A stretch of DNA of 56,151 nucleotides from Alphaproteobacteria bacterium (GTDB taxonomy: Bacteria > Pseudomonadota > Alphaproteobacteria > RF32 > CAG-239). Where the stretch lies: the NCBI GenBank assembly GCA_017961285.1, contig JAGCXO010000005.1, positions 1 to 56,151 of the forward strand, given 5' to 3'. The position numbers were made by a program, and so were the translations under genes. The notes under the pieces were generated by a model that was given only the letters and a program-made list of their open reading frames with translations, made no database searches and had not been told where the DNA came from. Shown here in pieces: positions 42,296 to 51,911 of the stretch (within the stretch, counting starts at the first letter, position 1; each line of letters opens with the position of its first letter).

Positions 42296-44167
42296 TCAAA
42301 CTTCCGGCACCGAGGCCTTGGTTCTTTTTTCTTCCGGCACCGGAGAATCTTTGGCCTTGGAAATCATTTCACCTTTCAAAACGGCCTTAATTTCCTCACC
42401 GCTCAAGGTTTCATATTCAATCAAAGCCTGTGCCAATTTTTCCCAGTCTTTTTTCTTGTCTTGCAAAATCTTTAGCGCATTTTCATGTGCTTCAGAAACC
42501 AAAGATTTTATCTCTGCATCAATCAACTTGGCGGTTTCTTCGCTCATATTTTTATTTTGCGTAACCGATTTGCCCAAAAAGACTTCTTCGGAATTATCGA
42601 CATACAAAATCGGACCGAGTTTGTCGCTCATACCCCATTCCGTAACCATTGCACGCGCCAGCTTTGTCGCCGCCGCAATATCCGAAGACGCACCGCTGGT
42701 AACCTTATCATATCCAAACTTTAGCTCTTCAGCCGCACGTCCACCCATGGTAATCACCAAGCGCGAAAGCATTTTTGCCCGCGAATAAGAATATTGGTCT
42801 TTCTCCGGCAACTGCTGAACCATACCCAAAGCGCGTCCTCTCGGAATGATTGTCGCTTTGTGAATTGGGTCTGTCTCAGGCACATTAAGCGAGCAAATAG
42901 CATGCCCTGCCTCGTGATATGCAGTCAGCATTTTTTCTTGCTCATCCATAGCCATTGACTTGCGCTCATTACCCATCATCACTTTGTCTTTGGCATCATC
43001 AAAATCCTTTGAAGTAACTTTGCGCTTATTCTTGCGCGCCGCCAACAATGCCGCCTCGTTCACCAAATTCGCCAAATCAGCCCCCGAAAATCCCGGAGTC
43101 CCTCTGGCAATAACAGCTAAATTAACGTCTTTTGCCAACGGAACTTTTTTGACATGCACTTTCAAAATTTCTTCTCTACCGCGCAAATCAGGGTTGCTGA
43201 CCACAACTTGTCGGTCAAAACGCCCCGGTCTCAACAAAGCCGGATCCAAAACATCTGGACGATTCGTCGCCGCAATCAAAATAACATTTTCATTCTCATC
43301 AAAACCATCCATCTCAACCAGCAACTGGTTAAGTGTTTGCTCTCTTTCATCATTTCCGCCGCCAAGACCGGCACCGCGGTGACGCCCGACGGCATCAATC
43401 TCGTCAATAAACAACAAGCACGGAGAATTTCTTTTTGCCTGCGCAAACATATCACGCACACGCGATGCACCAACGCCGACAAACATCTCCACAAAATCCG
43501 AACCCGAAATCGAGAAAAACGGCACATCAGCCTCTCCGGCAACAGCTTTTGCCAAAAGGGTTTTACCTGTTCCCGGAGGTCCGACCAACAAAACACCCTT
43601 GGGAATTTTTCCGCCCAAACGCTGAAATTTTGCCGGCTCTTTCAAAAAATCTATAACTTCTTCCAATTCCTGCTTCGACTCATCACAACCGGCAACATCC
43701 GCAAAAGTAACTTTTTTCATATTTTCAATCAAGCGCGCGCGTGACTTGCCGAAGCTCATGGCTTTATTGTTTCCGGCATTGGCTTGGCGCATAAAAAACA
43801 CCCAAACGCCAATCAACAAAACCATCGGAAACCACGAAACAAAAACTCCCCAAAACGTATCTGCGGTATTATCCATCGGCTTGACTTCTACCCGAACATC
43901 CGCCTCACGCAGTTTTTCATACATCGACGGATCATATGGAGCATAAGTATAAAAACTGCTTCCATCTGTTTTTCTGCCATTAACATCATTGCCGGATACA
44001 ACTACCGAGGCAACATTTTTTGCTTCTACCAAATCTAAAAATTCGGAAAAAGCTATTTGATTATTACCAAAAGAAGTTCCTCTTGACCCCATCCCTGAAA
44101 GATTGCTGAAAATTGCCAAAGCAACAATCGCAACAAACCAAAACAAAACGCTTTTCCAAATTTTCAT
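42296..44167 (-). CDS. ftsH: ATP-dependent zinc metalloprotease FtsH
   Basis: A 623-residue membrane protease. Two N-terminal helices (5-24 and about 95-117) enclose a periplasmic domain. The AAA module shows Walker A GPPGTGKT, Walker [12 protein letters not shown] and the second-region-of-homology RPGRFDRQ; the M41 protease domain has the zinc motif HEAGH. It degrades membrane and regulatory proteins as a hexamer. ATG 44167 follows GGGGAAG; a TTG at 44197 is less likely. It lies 56 bases after tilS. Confidence 0.97.
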   Translation of the reverse strand: MKIWKSVLFWFVAIVALAIFSNLSGMGSRGTSFGNNQIAFSEFLDLVEAKNVASVVVSGNDVNGRKTDGSSFYTYAPYDPSMYEKLREADVRVEVKPMDNTADTFWGVFVSWFPMVLLIGVWVFFMRQANAGNNKAMSFGKSRARLIENMKKVTFADVAGCDESKQELEEVIDFLKEPAKFQRLGGKIPKGVLLVGPPGTGKTLLAKAVAGEADVPFFSISGSDFVEMFVGVGASRVRDMFAQAKRNSPCLLFIDEIDAVGRHRGAGLGGGNDEREQTLNQLLVEMDGFDENENVILIAATNRPDVLDPALLRPGRFDRQVVVSNPDLRGREEILKVHVKKVPLAKDVNLAVIARGTPGFSGADLANLVNEAALLAARKNKRKVTSKDFDDAKDKVMMGNERKSMAMDEQEKMLTAYHEAGHAICSLNVPETDPIHKATIIPRGRALGMVQQLPEKDQYSYSRAKMLSRLVITMGGRAAEELKFGYDKVTSGASSDIAAATKLARAMVTEWGMSDKLGPILYVDNSEEVFLGKSVTQNKNMSEETAKLIDAEIKSLVSEAHENALKILQDKKKDWEKLAQALIEYETLSGEEIKAVLKGEMISKAKDSPVPEEKRTKASVPEV

Positions 44168-44223
44168 AATTTCTTCCCCAAATTTATCCGATGCCAATAA
44201 TATAGTTTTTTTATTTTACAAAC

Positions 44224-45324
44224 TCAACCGCTTTTTCTAACCAAATACAATTTTAGTTTATAAGGCAGACCGTTAGCGTTTATTTTGCTGTGTTTACGCA
44301 CAAATTCCGCCCACTCATTTTTTGATAAAACTTTTTCATCTTGAATTTCCGGCACAACCCATATTCTGTTATTAAACTTCACAAACTCACATCTTCCGAG
44401 TGTCGCACCGGCAAAACCTTTCTTCACCAACTGTTCTGCCAATCTCGACAGCGAAGTATATTCGGGCGCATAATCAACTTTTGCCACATTCTTTATCAGT
44501 TCTGCCAAAACCCGGATTTGTATTTCTCTATGTAAAGTCCCAAACATCAAAGGCGCAAAACTCCACGCAACTCCATACCACAAGCGACAACGATTCTTGA
44601 TAAAACTATCAACCTGTCCGGCAAAATATTCTTTTGCCTCATTCAAAGCCACCGCCGCCGATGCAATTTTTTGTGCCGACAACCCCAGCTCTTTTTCGAG
44701 TTTAGGCAACATTTTGCGCACCCTCACCCGCAAAAAATCATCACAAGAATTTGAAGCATCTTCACACCAATCAATATTTTTATCTCGCAAAAATTTTTTT
44801 AATTCTTCCGGCTCAAAATTCAACAACGGTCGCACAATCAAGACTTCTTCACGCGGCGAAACCACCGCCATCGAAGCCAAACCGTCAACCCCGCTTCCTC
44901 TCTGCAAGCGCATCAAAAAAGTTTCTGCCTGATCACGCAAATGATGTGCCGTCATCAATATTTTGCAATCATTTTTTTTGCACCAACCGAACAGCAATTC
45001 ATATCTTGCTTGTCTGGCTTTGTTTTCCATTCCGCTCTGCACCGGCTCGTGATACCAATGCAAAACCTCGTGTTTTATACCGTTTTTTGCCAACAGTTCG
45101 GCAACATATTTTGTTTCATCATCTGCCTCTTTGCGCAAATGATGATTAACCGTCAAGGCACAAAGTTTACCACCGTAATTTTTAATATAATTATGCAGCA
45201 AAAACACCAAAGCAAGCGAGTCCGCTCCACCGGACACACCGACCGCAATTTTTGAAAAATCGAGATTATATTCGGCGACAATACGCCGCATTTCACAGTC
45301 AAACGACTGCTGCAAATCAACCAT
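44224..45324 (-). CDS. tilS: tRNA(Ile)-lysidine synthetase
   Basis: A 366-residue N-type ATP pyrophosphatase. The PP-loop SGGADS lies at residues 31-36, preceded by KIAVGV, and TAHHLRDQAETFLMRLQRGSGVDGL follows near 121-145. TilS puts lysidine at C34 of tRNA-Ile(CAU) so that it reads AUA. It starts within the cpoB stop (TAATG overlap) and precedes ftsH, the standard alphaproteobacterial order. Confidence 0.94.
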   Translation of the reverse strand: MVDLQQSFDCEMRRIVAEYNLDFSKIAVGVSGGADSLALVFLLHNYIKNYGGKLCALTVNHHLRKEADDETKYVAELLAKNGIKHEVLHWYHEPVQSGMENKARQARYELLFGWCKKNDCKILMTAHHLRDQAETFLMRLQRGSGVDGLASMAVVSPREEVLIVRPLLNFEPEELKKFLRDKNIDWCEDASNSCDDFLRVRVRKMLPKLEKELGLSAQKIASAAVALNEAKEYFAGQVDSFIKNRCRLWYGVAWSFAPLMFGTLHREIQIRVLAELIKNVAKVDYAPEYTSLSRLAEQLVKKGFAGATLGRCEFVKFNNRIWVVPEIQDEKVLSKNEWAEFVRKHSKINANGLPYKLKLYLVRKSG

Positions 45325-46151
45325 TATTTACAACCCAATTTCTTTGCCTCAAGAGCGGCTCTGTCCCTGACATTTTTCTCTGCCTTAGGAAACTCTCTCG
45401 GCAAACTTACAAAGGCCGCACAAGCTTCTTTGTTTTTTTGCAACAACTGCATTGACATACCCAATTTCAACAAACTGTCCGGAGCCTTTGTTCCTTCGTG
45501 ATATTGCTGATACCCCTTAGCAAAAGCAACTGCAGCTTTTTCATATTGTTTACGGGCATAAAACGATTCTCCCAACCAATATTGCGCATTTCCGGCCAAC
45601 TTATCATTTGGAAATCTGTTCAATATTTTATTAAATTTTTTCTCGGCCTCATCATATTGCTCTGCTTTCAAAGCCTCCAATGCCGATTGATAAATCTCAG
45701 GAGCAGTATCACCGTTTGCCGGCTGCAAATTATCATCTCGCATAATATCACCGCCCACAATAGCCTGTGGAGCATCCATCGCAACCGGTGCCGCAAACTT
45801 TGGTGTATTATCTGCCACATCAGCGCTTACCGTAGGGCTGATTTTTTTTCCCTCCAAGATACTCATTCTCACATCAATATCTTTGTTTATAAGGTCAATT
45901 TTGTCACCCAGTTGTTTTATTCTGTATTCCAGCTCATCAAACCTGCCCGTCACACTGCGTACCTGTTCTTCCAGGCGTGTCAGCTGAGCGGCCGAACTGC
46001 CGTCATCATTATTATACATTTTTCGCTGAATAATTTTGATATCTTCACGCATATCATCCAACTCCTGCTGCAAAACAGAAGCATCTTGCGCACTGGCATT
46101 CATCGCAACAAAAAAGATTCCGATAACAAACAAAAAAACAGATTTTCTCAT
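45324..46151 (-). CDS. cpoB: cell-division coordinator CpoB (YbgF)
   Basis: A 275-residue periplasmic protein: signal peptide (to about residue 20), a coiled-coil trimerisation region (QDASVLQQELDDMREDIKIIQ through ELEYRIKQLGDKIDLI, about 22-95), a linker, and a C-terminal TPR domain (EIYQSALEALKAEQYDEAEKKF, NAQYWLGESFYARKQYEKAA). CpoB coordinates Tol-Pal with peptidoglycan synthesis at the septum. ATG 46151 gives a clean signal peptide; a TTG 15 bases upstream is an alternative. One gene and a terminator separate it from pal. Confidence 0.9.
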   Translation of the reverse strand: MRKSVFLFVIGIFFVAMNASAQDASVLQQELDDMREDIKIIQRKMYNNDDGSSAAQLTRLEEQVRSVTGRFDELEYRIKQLGDKIDLINKDIDVRMSILEGKKISPTVSADVADNTPKFAAPVAMDAPQAIVGGDIMRDDNLQPANGDTAPEIYQSALEALKAEQYDEAEKKFNKILNRFPNDKLAGNAQYWLGESFYARKQYEKAAVAFAKGYQQYHEGTKAPDSLLKLGMSMQLLQKNKEACAAFVSLPREFPKAEKNVRDRAALEAKKLGCK

Positions 46152-46239
46152 AATTCTAGCCCCCAATTTTTCCTTAAAGATATGGTAAAATTTTTAATAT
46201 CACAAGCAAAAAAACTTTATCCTGTTATCTATTTTCACG

Positions 46240-46272
46240 AAAAAAGCCGCCGAACCATAAAAGTTCAGCGAC
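46240..46272 (-). terminator. terminator of small membrane protein gene
   Basis: A 10-bp stem with two G-U pairs (46246-46255 with 46263-46272), loop of 7, followed on the minus strand by TTTTTT. It lies 5 bases past the stop codon at 46278. Confidence 0.75.
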
Positions 46273-46277
46273 TTCTT

Positions 46278-46670
46278 TCAATCTTTGACGATAAACCTGC
46301 TACCCATCCACCAAATTCCCATCACCAAGGCAACAAAAAACACCATCAAAGCCAAATACAAAATTTGTGCCGCATAAATCAACAATGCTGACCCCAAAAT
46401 CACAACAACAAACGACAAAATGTCATTTGCAATCGTTGTGTGGTTCATCACAATCAAGACACCCCAAATAACCAGCGAGGCTGTCAACAACAAACCACAA
46501 ACCCAATGCGGCCATTTTTCCTCTTTATTATTAGGGAAAAGGCACAAATTGTGAGGAGAATTAAAATCTCTACCCCAAATCAGAGCCACAAATGCCGACA
46601 ATACAAGGCACCCCAGCGCAACCATAATCAAAGGCTGGCTTTTTACAACCATGAAAAAAAACTCTATCAT
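46278..46670 (-). CDS. hypothetical membrane protein
   Basis: About 130 residues with four membrane segments (roughly 14-33, 57-76, 85-107, 108-124) and no recognised domain. Start chosen at ATG 46670, though GTG or ATG nearby at 46700 and 46652 are possible and none has a strong ribosome binding site. It interrupts the usual pal-cpoB adjacency and has its own terminator. Confidence 0.55.
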   Translation of the reverse strand: MIEFFFMVVKSQPLIMVALGCLVLSAFVALIWGRDFNSPHNLCLFPNNKEEKWPHWVCGLLLTASLVIWGVLIVMNHTTIANDILSFVVVILGSALLIYAAQILYLALMVFFVALVMGIWWMGSRFIVKD

Positions 46671-46842
46671 AATAAAAATATTTTGGTGAATAATACGCAC
46701 AATAAATAAATTATGCTGACAGCACTAACACACAATAAAAAAAATGTCAAACTTTTATTTTGAGCTGCATACTCCAAACATAAAAAAGCTAAACCTATAG
46801 ATTCGGCAAAATATTATTTTTTTATTTAAAAATTTTTATCAT

Positions 46843-46870
46843 CAAAAAAAGAGCACCCCTTCGGATGCTC
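46843..46870 (-). terminator. terminator of pal
   Basis: A hairpin with arms GAGCA (46851-46855) and TGCTC (46866-46870) and an inner CTTCGG cap, followed on the minus strand by T7. It lies 26 bases beyond the pal stop codon. Confidence 0.88.
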
Positions 46871-46896
46871 TCTTTTTCTAAAACTGTCTAAACAAA

Positions 46897-47352
46897 TTAG
46901 TTAGAAGCTTTAACAACAGTTACAGCGCGACGGTTTTGAGCCCAAGCAGCTTCGTTGCTACCCAAAACAGCCGGTCTTTCTTTACCATAAGAAATGGTAT
47001 CGATTCTGTTAGCTGCAATGCCGTTAGCTACCAAATAAGATTTTACGGCATTTGCACGACGCTCACCAAGAGCCAAGTTGTATTCTCTGGTACCGCGTTC
47101 ATCGCAATAACCTTGAACGATAACATTAACTCTCTCATGGTTCTTCAACCATTTAACTTGAGTATCAAGAGCCTCTTCAGCATTGTTGCTCAAAGAAGAG
47201 CTGTCAAAAGCGAAGAATACTTTATCTTCGGCATTAGCCATAAAGTTACGGGCATCTCTAGAGTCGCACTCGCTGCCGCCAAACCATTCACTGGTTGTAG
47301 AACAAGCAGACAACAAAGCTACGAAACAGAACAGACCTAAAAGTTTTTTCAT
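46897..47352 (-). CDS. pal: peptidoglycan-associated lipoprotein Pal
   Basis: A 151-residue outer-membrane lipoprotein. The lipobox LLSAC gives C17 as the lipidated residue. The OmpA-like domain has FFAFDSSSLSNNAEEALD, VIVQGYCDERGTREYNLALGERRANAVKSYL and the diaminopimelate-binding arginine region, ending in SYGKERPAVLGSNEAAWAQNRRAV. Pal anchors the outer membrane to peptidoglycan in the Tol-Pal system. GGAG precedes the ATG by 7 bases. The other tol genes would be upstream but here a repeat array and ppdK lie there. Confidence 0.97.
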   Translation of the reverse strand: MKKLLGLFCFVALLSACSTTSEWFGGSECDSRDARNFMANAEDKVFFAFDSSSLSNNAEEALDTQVKWLKNHERVNVIVQGYCDERGTREYNLALGERRANAVKSYLVANGIAANRIDTISYGKERPAVLGSNEAAWAQNRRAVTVVKASN

Positions 47353-47547
47353 TTCATTTCTCCATATATGGTTTTAATATTTTAATCAAATACACTTGCT
47401 AAGTTAAGCAATAAGAATTAATTTTTCAATAACAAAATGCAAAAAAAACAAAAATTGTGATTTTTTATTTTTTTTGCGACACTATAATCGCATATATTCC
47501 TTAATTTTTTATCAAGATTTTTATTGTTCGTAACTTTTTCAGCCAAA
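47353..47547. other. AT-rich region upstream of pal
   Basis: No gene is visible. It must contain the pal promoter, but I see no convincing -35/-10 pair. The tandem array begins at 47548. Confidence 0.4.
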
Positions 47548-47948
47548 GAGCTGTTACACGCGCTTTACAAAAAGTGCGGAGTATAGTTCAGATGGAGTTA
47601 AAATAAAAAAAGGGAAAATTCTAGTGTACAAAGAAGTACATGAATTTTCCCTTTTTGCGATTTTAGCTCTAGATGAGCTGTTATACGCACTTTACAAAAA
47701 GTGCGGAGAATAGTTCAGATAGAGTTAAAATAAAAAAAGGGAAAATTCTAGTGTACAAAGAAGTACATGAATTTTTCTTATTGAGTAATTTTAGTTCTAA
47801 ATGAGCTGTTACACGCGCTTTACAAAAAGTGCGGAGAATAGTTCAGATAGAGTTAAAATAAAAAAAGGGAAAATTCCAGTGTACAAAGAAGTACATGAAT
47901 TTTCCCTTTTTGCGATTTTAGCTCTAGATGAGCTGTTATACGCACTTT
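47548..47948. repeat. tandem structured repeat array, three copies of about 127 bp
   Basis: Copies at 47548-47674, 47675-47802 and 47803-47929, then a 19-base start of a fourth that runs into the ppdK stop. Each copy holds three hairpins: CGCACTTT-ACAA-AAAGTGCG (47686-47705 in copy 2), a long stem of about 21 bp (47607-47629 with 47636-47656 in copy 1, arms AAAAAGGGAAAATTC and its complement), and AGCTC-TAGAT-GAGCT at the junction. Copy 1 resembles copy 3 and copy 2 resembles the fourth at their starts. Read on the minus strand the long stem ends in a T-tract, so it also serves as the ppdK terminator. Confidence 0.92.
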
Positions 47949-50642
47949 TTAGCAGGCTTTTTTGCAGCAGCAGCTAACATTTTCCTCTTGCTTGTCATTT
48001 TTATGACGAACCGCAGCTTGTGCAGCAGCCAAACGAGCTACCGGAACACGGAACGGAGAGCAAGAAACATAGTTCATGCCGCAAGTCTGGAAAAAGTCGA
48101 TAGATGCCGGATCACCGCCATGTTCACCGCAAACACCGAGCAAAATTTTCGGGTTTGATGAACGAGCCTTACAGCAAGCCATCTTGACCAACATACCAAC
48201 GCCCTCAACATCAATAGATGCAAAAGGATCGGCAACATAAACACCGCGAGCGCGATATTCATCCAAGATAGCACCGGTATCATCACGGCTCATACCGAGA
48301 GTTGTTTGTGTCAGGTCATTGGTACCAAAACCGAAGAACTCAGCAGATTGTGCCAACTCATCAGCCTTAAGGGCTGCACGCGGCAATTCAATCATTGAAC
48401 CAACTTCATATTTAACTTTCTTACCTTTCTCGGCAAAAACCTTCTCAGCAGTTGTATCGATAATATTCTTAACAATGTCGAGCTCTTTCTTGGAACCTGT
48501 CAAAGGAACTTCAATTTCCGGCATAACTTTAATACCGGCATCTGCGCATTCGATAGCGGCTTCCAAAATAGCTCTGGTCTGCATTTCGCAAATTTCCGGA
48601 TAAGTAATCGGCAAACGGCAACCACGGTGACCAAGCATCGGGTTAGCTTCATGCAAAGCATCTGCTCTGTTCTTAACCTGTTGCAAAGTCATACCCATTT
48701 TGTCGGCCAATTCTTGCATTTCGGCATCTGTGTGCGGCAAGAATTCATGAAGCGGAGGGTCTAACAAACGAATAACAACCGGCAGACCTTCCATAATTTT
48801 GAACAAGTCTTTGAAGTCTTGCTTTTGATACGGCAACAAACGAGCCAAAGCCTCACGGCGTCCGGCTTCATTGTCAGACAAAATCATTGCGCGCATATTC
48901 GGAATACGATCAGCATCAAAGAACATGTGCTCAGTTCTTGCCAAGCCGATTCCTTGTGCGCCGAAATCGCGAGCTTGTTGAGCATCTTTCGGAGTTTCGG
49001 CATTAGCGCGAACATCCATGGTTCTGATTTCATCAACCCAGCCCATCAATTTACCGAAGTTACCGCTGTTGGTATCGGCCTTAACTGTCGGAACTTGACC
49101 TTCAATAATCTGACCTTTACCGCCGTCAAGAGAAACCCAATCGCCCTCTTTGATAACCACGCCGGATTTTGTTGTCATTGTCTTGTCTTTGTAGCTGATA
49201 ACAATGTCATGTGAGCCCGAAACGCAAGGAGTTCCCATACCGCGGGCAACAACAGCTGCGTGAGATGTCATACCGCCGCGAGCCGTAATAACACCTTGAG
49301 AAGCATGCATACCGCCGATATCTTCCGGAGAAGTTTCGTTACGGATAAGAATAACTTTTTCGCCTTTGGCTGCCCAAGCTTCGGCATCTTCTGCGCAGAA
49401 TACTGCACGACCGACCGCAGCTCCAGGAGAAGCCGGAAGTCCGGTAGCAATAACATTTTTCTTTGCCTTTGGATCGAGCATCGGGTGCAACAATTGGTCT
49501 AATTGGTCAGCACCAACGCGCATAATAGCTTCTTCTTTGTTGAGCAAACCTTCTTCAACCATCTCAACAGCCATACGAACGGCAGCTTGAGCGGTGCGTT
49601 TACCGTTGCGGCATTGCAACATCCAAAGTTTGCCGTGCTCAATGGTAAATTCCATATCTTGCATATCTTTGTAGTGAGATTCCAAATTGTTGCGAACATC
49701 AACCAATTCTTTATACAAATTAGGCCATTTTTCTTCCAAAGATGTGCCGTCGCCTTTTGAGCCCATCGGTTGCGGAGTTCTAATACCGGCAACAACATCT
49801 TCACCTTGAGCATTAACCAAATATTCGCCGTAATATACGTTTTCACCGGTTGCAGGATCGCGCGAGAAGCAAACACCTGTTGCACAATCGTCACCGGCAT
49901 TACCGAATACCATGGTTTGAACGTTAACGGCAGTACCCCAGTCACCCGGAATGTTGTTCAATTTACGATAAGTAATGGCACGATCAACCATCCAAGAACC
50001 GAATACGGCACCGATTCCTGCCCACAATTGATCCCATGGATCTTGCGGAACAACTTTGCCGATTCTCTGACCGATTTCCTTATATTGAGCAACCAAAGCC
50101 TTCAAATCATCAGCAGTCAAATCTGTATCAGAGGTATAACCTTTGGACTTTTTCATATTTTCCAAGGCTTCTTCATACAATTCCAGGTCTGCACCCAAAA
50201 CAACATCAGAGAACATCTGCAAAAAACGACGATAAGAGTCATAAGCAAAACGCTCAGAACCCGATGCTTTTGCCAAAGCTTTAACTGTCTCGTCATTCAA
50301 ACCCAAGTTCAAAACCGTATCCATCATACCCGGCATTGAAACTCTTGCACCCGAACGAACGGAGAAAAGCAAAGGATTGTTGGCATCGGCAAACTTCTTG
50401 CCCATAATTTTCTCAACGCCGGCAACAGCCTCTTTTACCTGTTCTTTCAAATCTTCAGGATAAGTTTTATTGTTGTTGTAATAATATGTACAAACTTCTG
50501 TTGTAACCGTAAATCCCGGAGGTACCGGCAAACCTACTTTGTTCATTTCAGCAAGGTTTGCACCTTTACCGCCGAGAAGATTGCGCATGGAGGCATCGCC
50601 CTCGGCTTTGCCGTTTCCAAATGTATATACCCATTTACTCAT
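47949..50642 (-). CDS. ppdK: pyruvate, phosphate dikinase
   Basis: An 897-residue PPDK with the full order: ATP-grasp domain (LLGGKGANLAEM at 23-34, SVRSGARVSMPGMMDTVLN), the swivelling domain with the phosphorylated histidine in TARGGMTSHAAVVARG, and the PEP/pyruvate barrel with LARTEHMFF, GHRGCRLPITYPEI, SFGTNDLTQ-like FGFGTNDLTQ and the catalytic GVCGEHGG. It interconverts PEP and pyruvate with AMP and pyrophosphate. The tail after the normal end RLAAAQAAV reads NVSCCCKKAC, which is unusual. An AGGAG lies 12 bases before the start. Confidence 0.96.
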   Translation of the reverse strand: MSKWVYTFGNGKAEGDASMRNLLGGKGANLAEMNKVGLPVPPGFTVTTEVCTYYYNNNKTYPEDLKEQVKEAVAGVEKIMGKKFADANNPLLFSVRSGARVSMPGMMDTVLNLGLNDETVKALAKASGSERFAYDSYRRFLQMFSDVVLGADLELYEEALENMKKSKGYTSDTDLTADDLKALVAQYKEIGQRIGKVVPQDPWDQLWAGIGAVFGSWMVDRAITYRKLNNIPGDWGTAVNVQTMVFGNAGDDCATGVCFSRDPATGENVYYGEYLVNAQGEDVVAGIRTPQPMGSKGDGTSLEEKWPNLYKELVDVRNNLESHYKDMQDMEFTIEHGKLWMLQCRNGKRTAQAAVRMAVEMVEEGLLNKEEAIMRVGADQLDQLLHPMLDPKAKKNVIATGLPASPGAAVGRAVFCAEDAEAWAAKGEKVILIRNETSPEDIGGMHASQGVITARGGMTSHAAVVARGMGTPCVSGSHDIVISYKDKTMTTKSGVVIKEGDWVSLDGGKGQIIEGQVPTVKADTNSGNFGKLMGWVDEIRTMDVRANAETPKDAQQARDFGAQGIGLARTEHMFFDADRIPNMRAMILSDNEAGRREALARLLPYQKQDFKDLFKIMEGLPVVIRLLDPPLHEFLPHTDAEMQELADKMGMTLQQVKNRADALHEANPMLGHRGCRLPITYPEICEMQTRAILEAAIECADAGIKVMPEIEVPLTGSKKELDIVKNIIDTTAEKVFAEKGKKVKYEVGSMIELPRAALKADELAQSAEFFGFGTNDLTQTTLGMSRDDTGAILDEYRARGVYVADPFASIDVEGVGMLVKMACCKARSSNPKILLGVCGEHGGDPASIDFFQTCGMNYVSCSPFRVPVARLAAAQAAVRHKNDKQEENVSCCCKKAC

Positions 50643-50792
50643 GGTCTATCTGTGCTCCTATCAGCATTAAGGTTAAAAACAAAACCACCCATATAGCGGT
50701 CTTCAAAACTAAATCGCGCTAAATTTACAACACTTGTAATGATTCTTCAAGCGAAAAAACAACTATTTTTGATTAAAATTCAAATAAACTTA

Positions 50793-51407
50793 TCAAAGCG
50801 ATTCTATTGCCGCAATCGCACCATCAATCATCTTCGACTGCTGCTTTTCATCCAAATTTTCTCTAATCGCTCTATCTAAAGTCTTGGCAACACAATCTGC
50901 CAACAAAGCCGACGATTCGGAAGCAATCTTTTCTTTCAAAGCATTCATATTAAGCTCGGCATTTCTTTCTTGAACCGCCAAGTCTTTATCTAACACTTTT
51001 TTCTGATTATTACAAAAAACATCAATATCTGCTTTTGTCTTCTCGGCCATAGAAGAAGATATTTCTTCAATATTTTCCATTTTCTGCTCATACGAAGCCA
51101 AAAGCTCTCTAGCCTCATCTCGCAGTTTTTCGGCATCTTCAATCTGATTGACCACATTATCAATCCGCTTTTGCAGCAACATTGTCAAAAGCCTTTTAAT
51201 CGGCACAAAAAGTCCCGCCACCACAATGCAAAAAGCAACGCCAACCCAAAATTCCGCCGACTGATAAAAAACTTCATGATGAGAGCCGGCAATCTCTTCG
51301 GTTGTGGTTTTTATAATATTTTCCACATCAGCAACAGCATCCATCACCGCTTCTTGCGTAGCATCAATCAGCTCTTTTCCGGCACTGTTTACAACCTGCT
51401 CATCCAT
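50793..51407 (-). CDS. atpF: ATP synthase F0 subunit b
   Basis: A 204-residue b-type subunit. A membrane helix (about 53-70, FWVGVAFCIVVAGLFVPI) is followed by a long charged coiled coil to the end, which forms the peripheral stalk joining F0 to F1. The stretch of about 50 residues before the helix (acidic and polar) is longer than in usual b subunits. It overlaps the b' gene by 8 bases. Last gene of the F0 operon; F1 genes are not in the window. Confidence 0.9.
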   Translation of the reverse strand: MDEQVVNSAGKELIDATQEAVMDAVADVENIIKTTTEEIAGSHHEVFYQSAEFWVGVAFCIVVAGLFVPIKRLLTMLLQKRIDNVVNQIEDAEKLRDEARELLASYEQKMENIEEISSSMAEKTKADIDVFCNNQKKVLDKDLAVQERNAELNMNALKEKIASESSALLADCVAKTLDRAIRENLDEKQQSKMIDGAIAAIESL

Positions 51408-51894
51408 TGCTGACCTCCTCGCGCAAAACTTTTTCTATTTGCTCTTTACTGATTGTCTCAATTTCCATCTTGTGCAAGACCTTCACAGCCAAATCAACCG
51501 CCAATGAATTCACCTGACTTTTGACATCAGCCTCAATCTTGCTCAATTCTTTTTCATTTTTATCCATACGCTCTTGCAGTCGTTGTGCCATTTCAGAGCG
51601 CATTTTTTTGGATTGCTCTTCCAGCTGGTTTTTTGCCTCAGTCCAAGACAATGCTGCTGCCTGTTCTGCTTTTTTAATTGCACCGTTATAACGCAAAACC
51701 AAATCTTCTGCCGTCTGCTTAAAAGCATCTGCGGCAGCAATACAATCATCAATTTTGCGCTGACGTCTTTGCATAATATCCGCAATCCTCGGAGCAATTA
51801 TCTTTGCTACAAAGAACCACATCAAAGAAAAGCAAACAAGCAACCAAAATATCTGCGATACAAAACTCGCACTGTTTAACTGAGGCATAACCAA
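51400..51894 (-). CDS. atpF': ATP synthase F0 subunit b'
   Basis: A 164-residue b'-type subunit with a membrane helix near the N-terminus (about 12-29, FWLLVCFSLMWFFVAKII) followed by IAPRIADIMQRRQRKIDDCI and a long amphipathic helix. Together with b it makes the heterodimeric stalk seen in alphaproteobacteria and phototrophs. It lies 17 bases after the c-subunit gene. Confidence 0.92.
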   Translation of the reverse strand: MVMPQLNSASFVSQIFWLLVCFSLMWFFVAKIIAPRIADIMQRRQRKIDDCIAAADAFKQTAEDLVLRYNGAIKKAEQAAALSWTEAKNQLEEQSKKMRSEMAQRLQERMDKNEKELSKIEADVKSQVNSLAVDLAVKVLHKMEIETISKEQIEKVLREEVSNG

Positions 51895-51911
51895 CCTATC
51901 CTTTTATAAAA

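Noticed and set aside
47548..47948. CRISPR array
   Set aside because: Units are 127 bp and continuous, without short repeats alternating with unique spacers.
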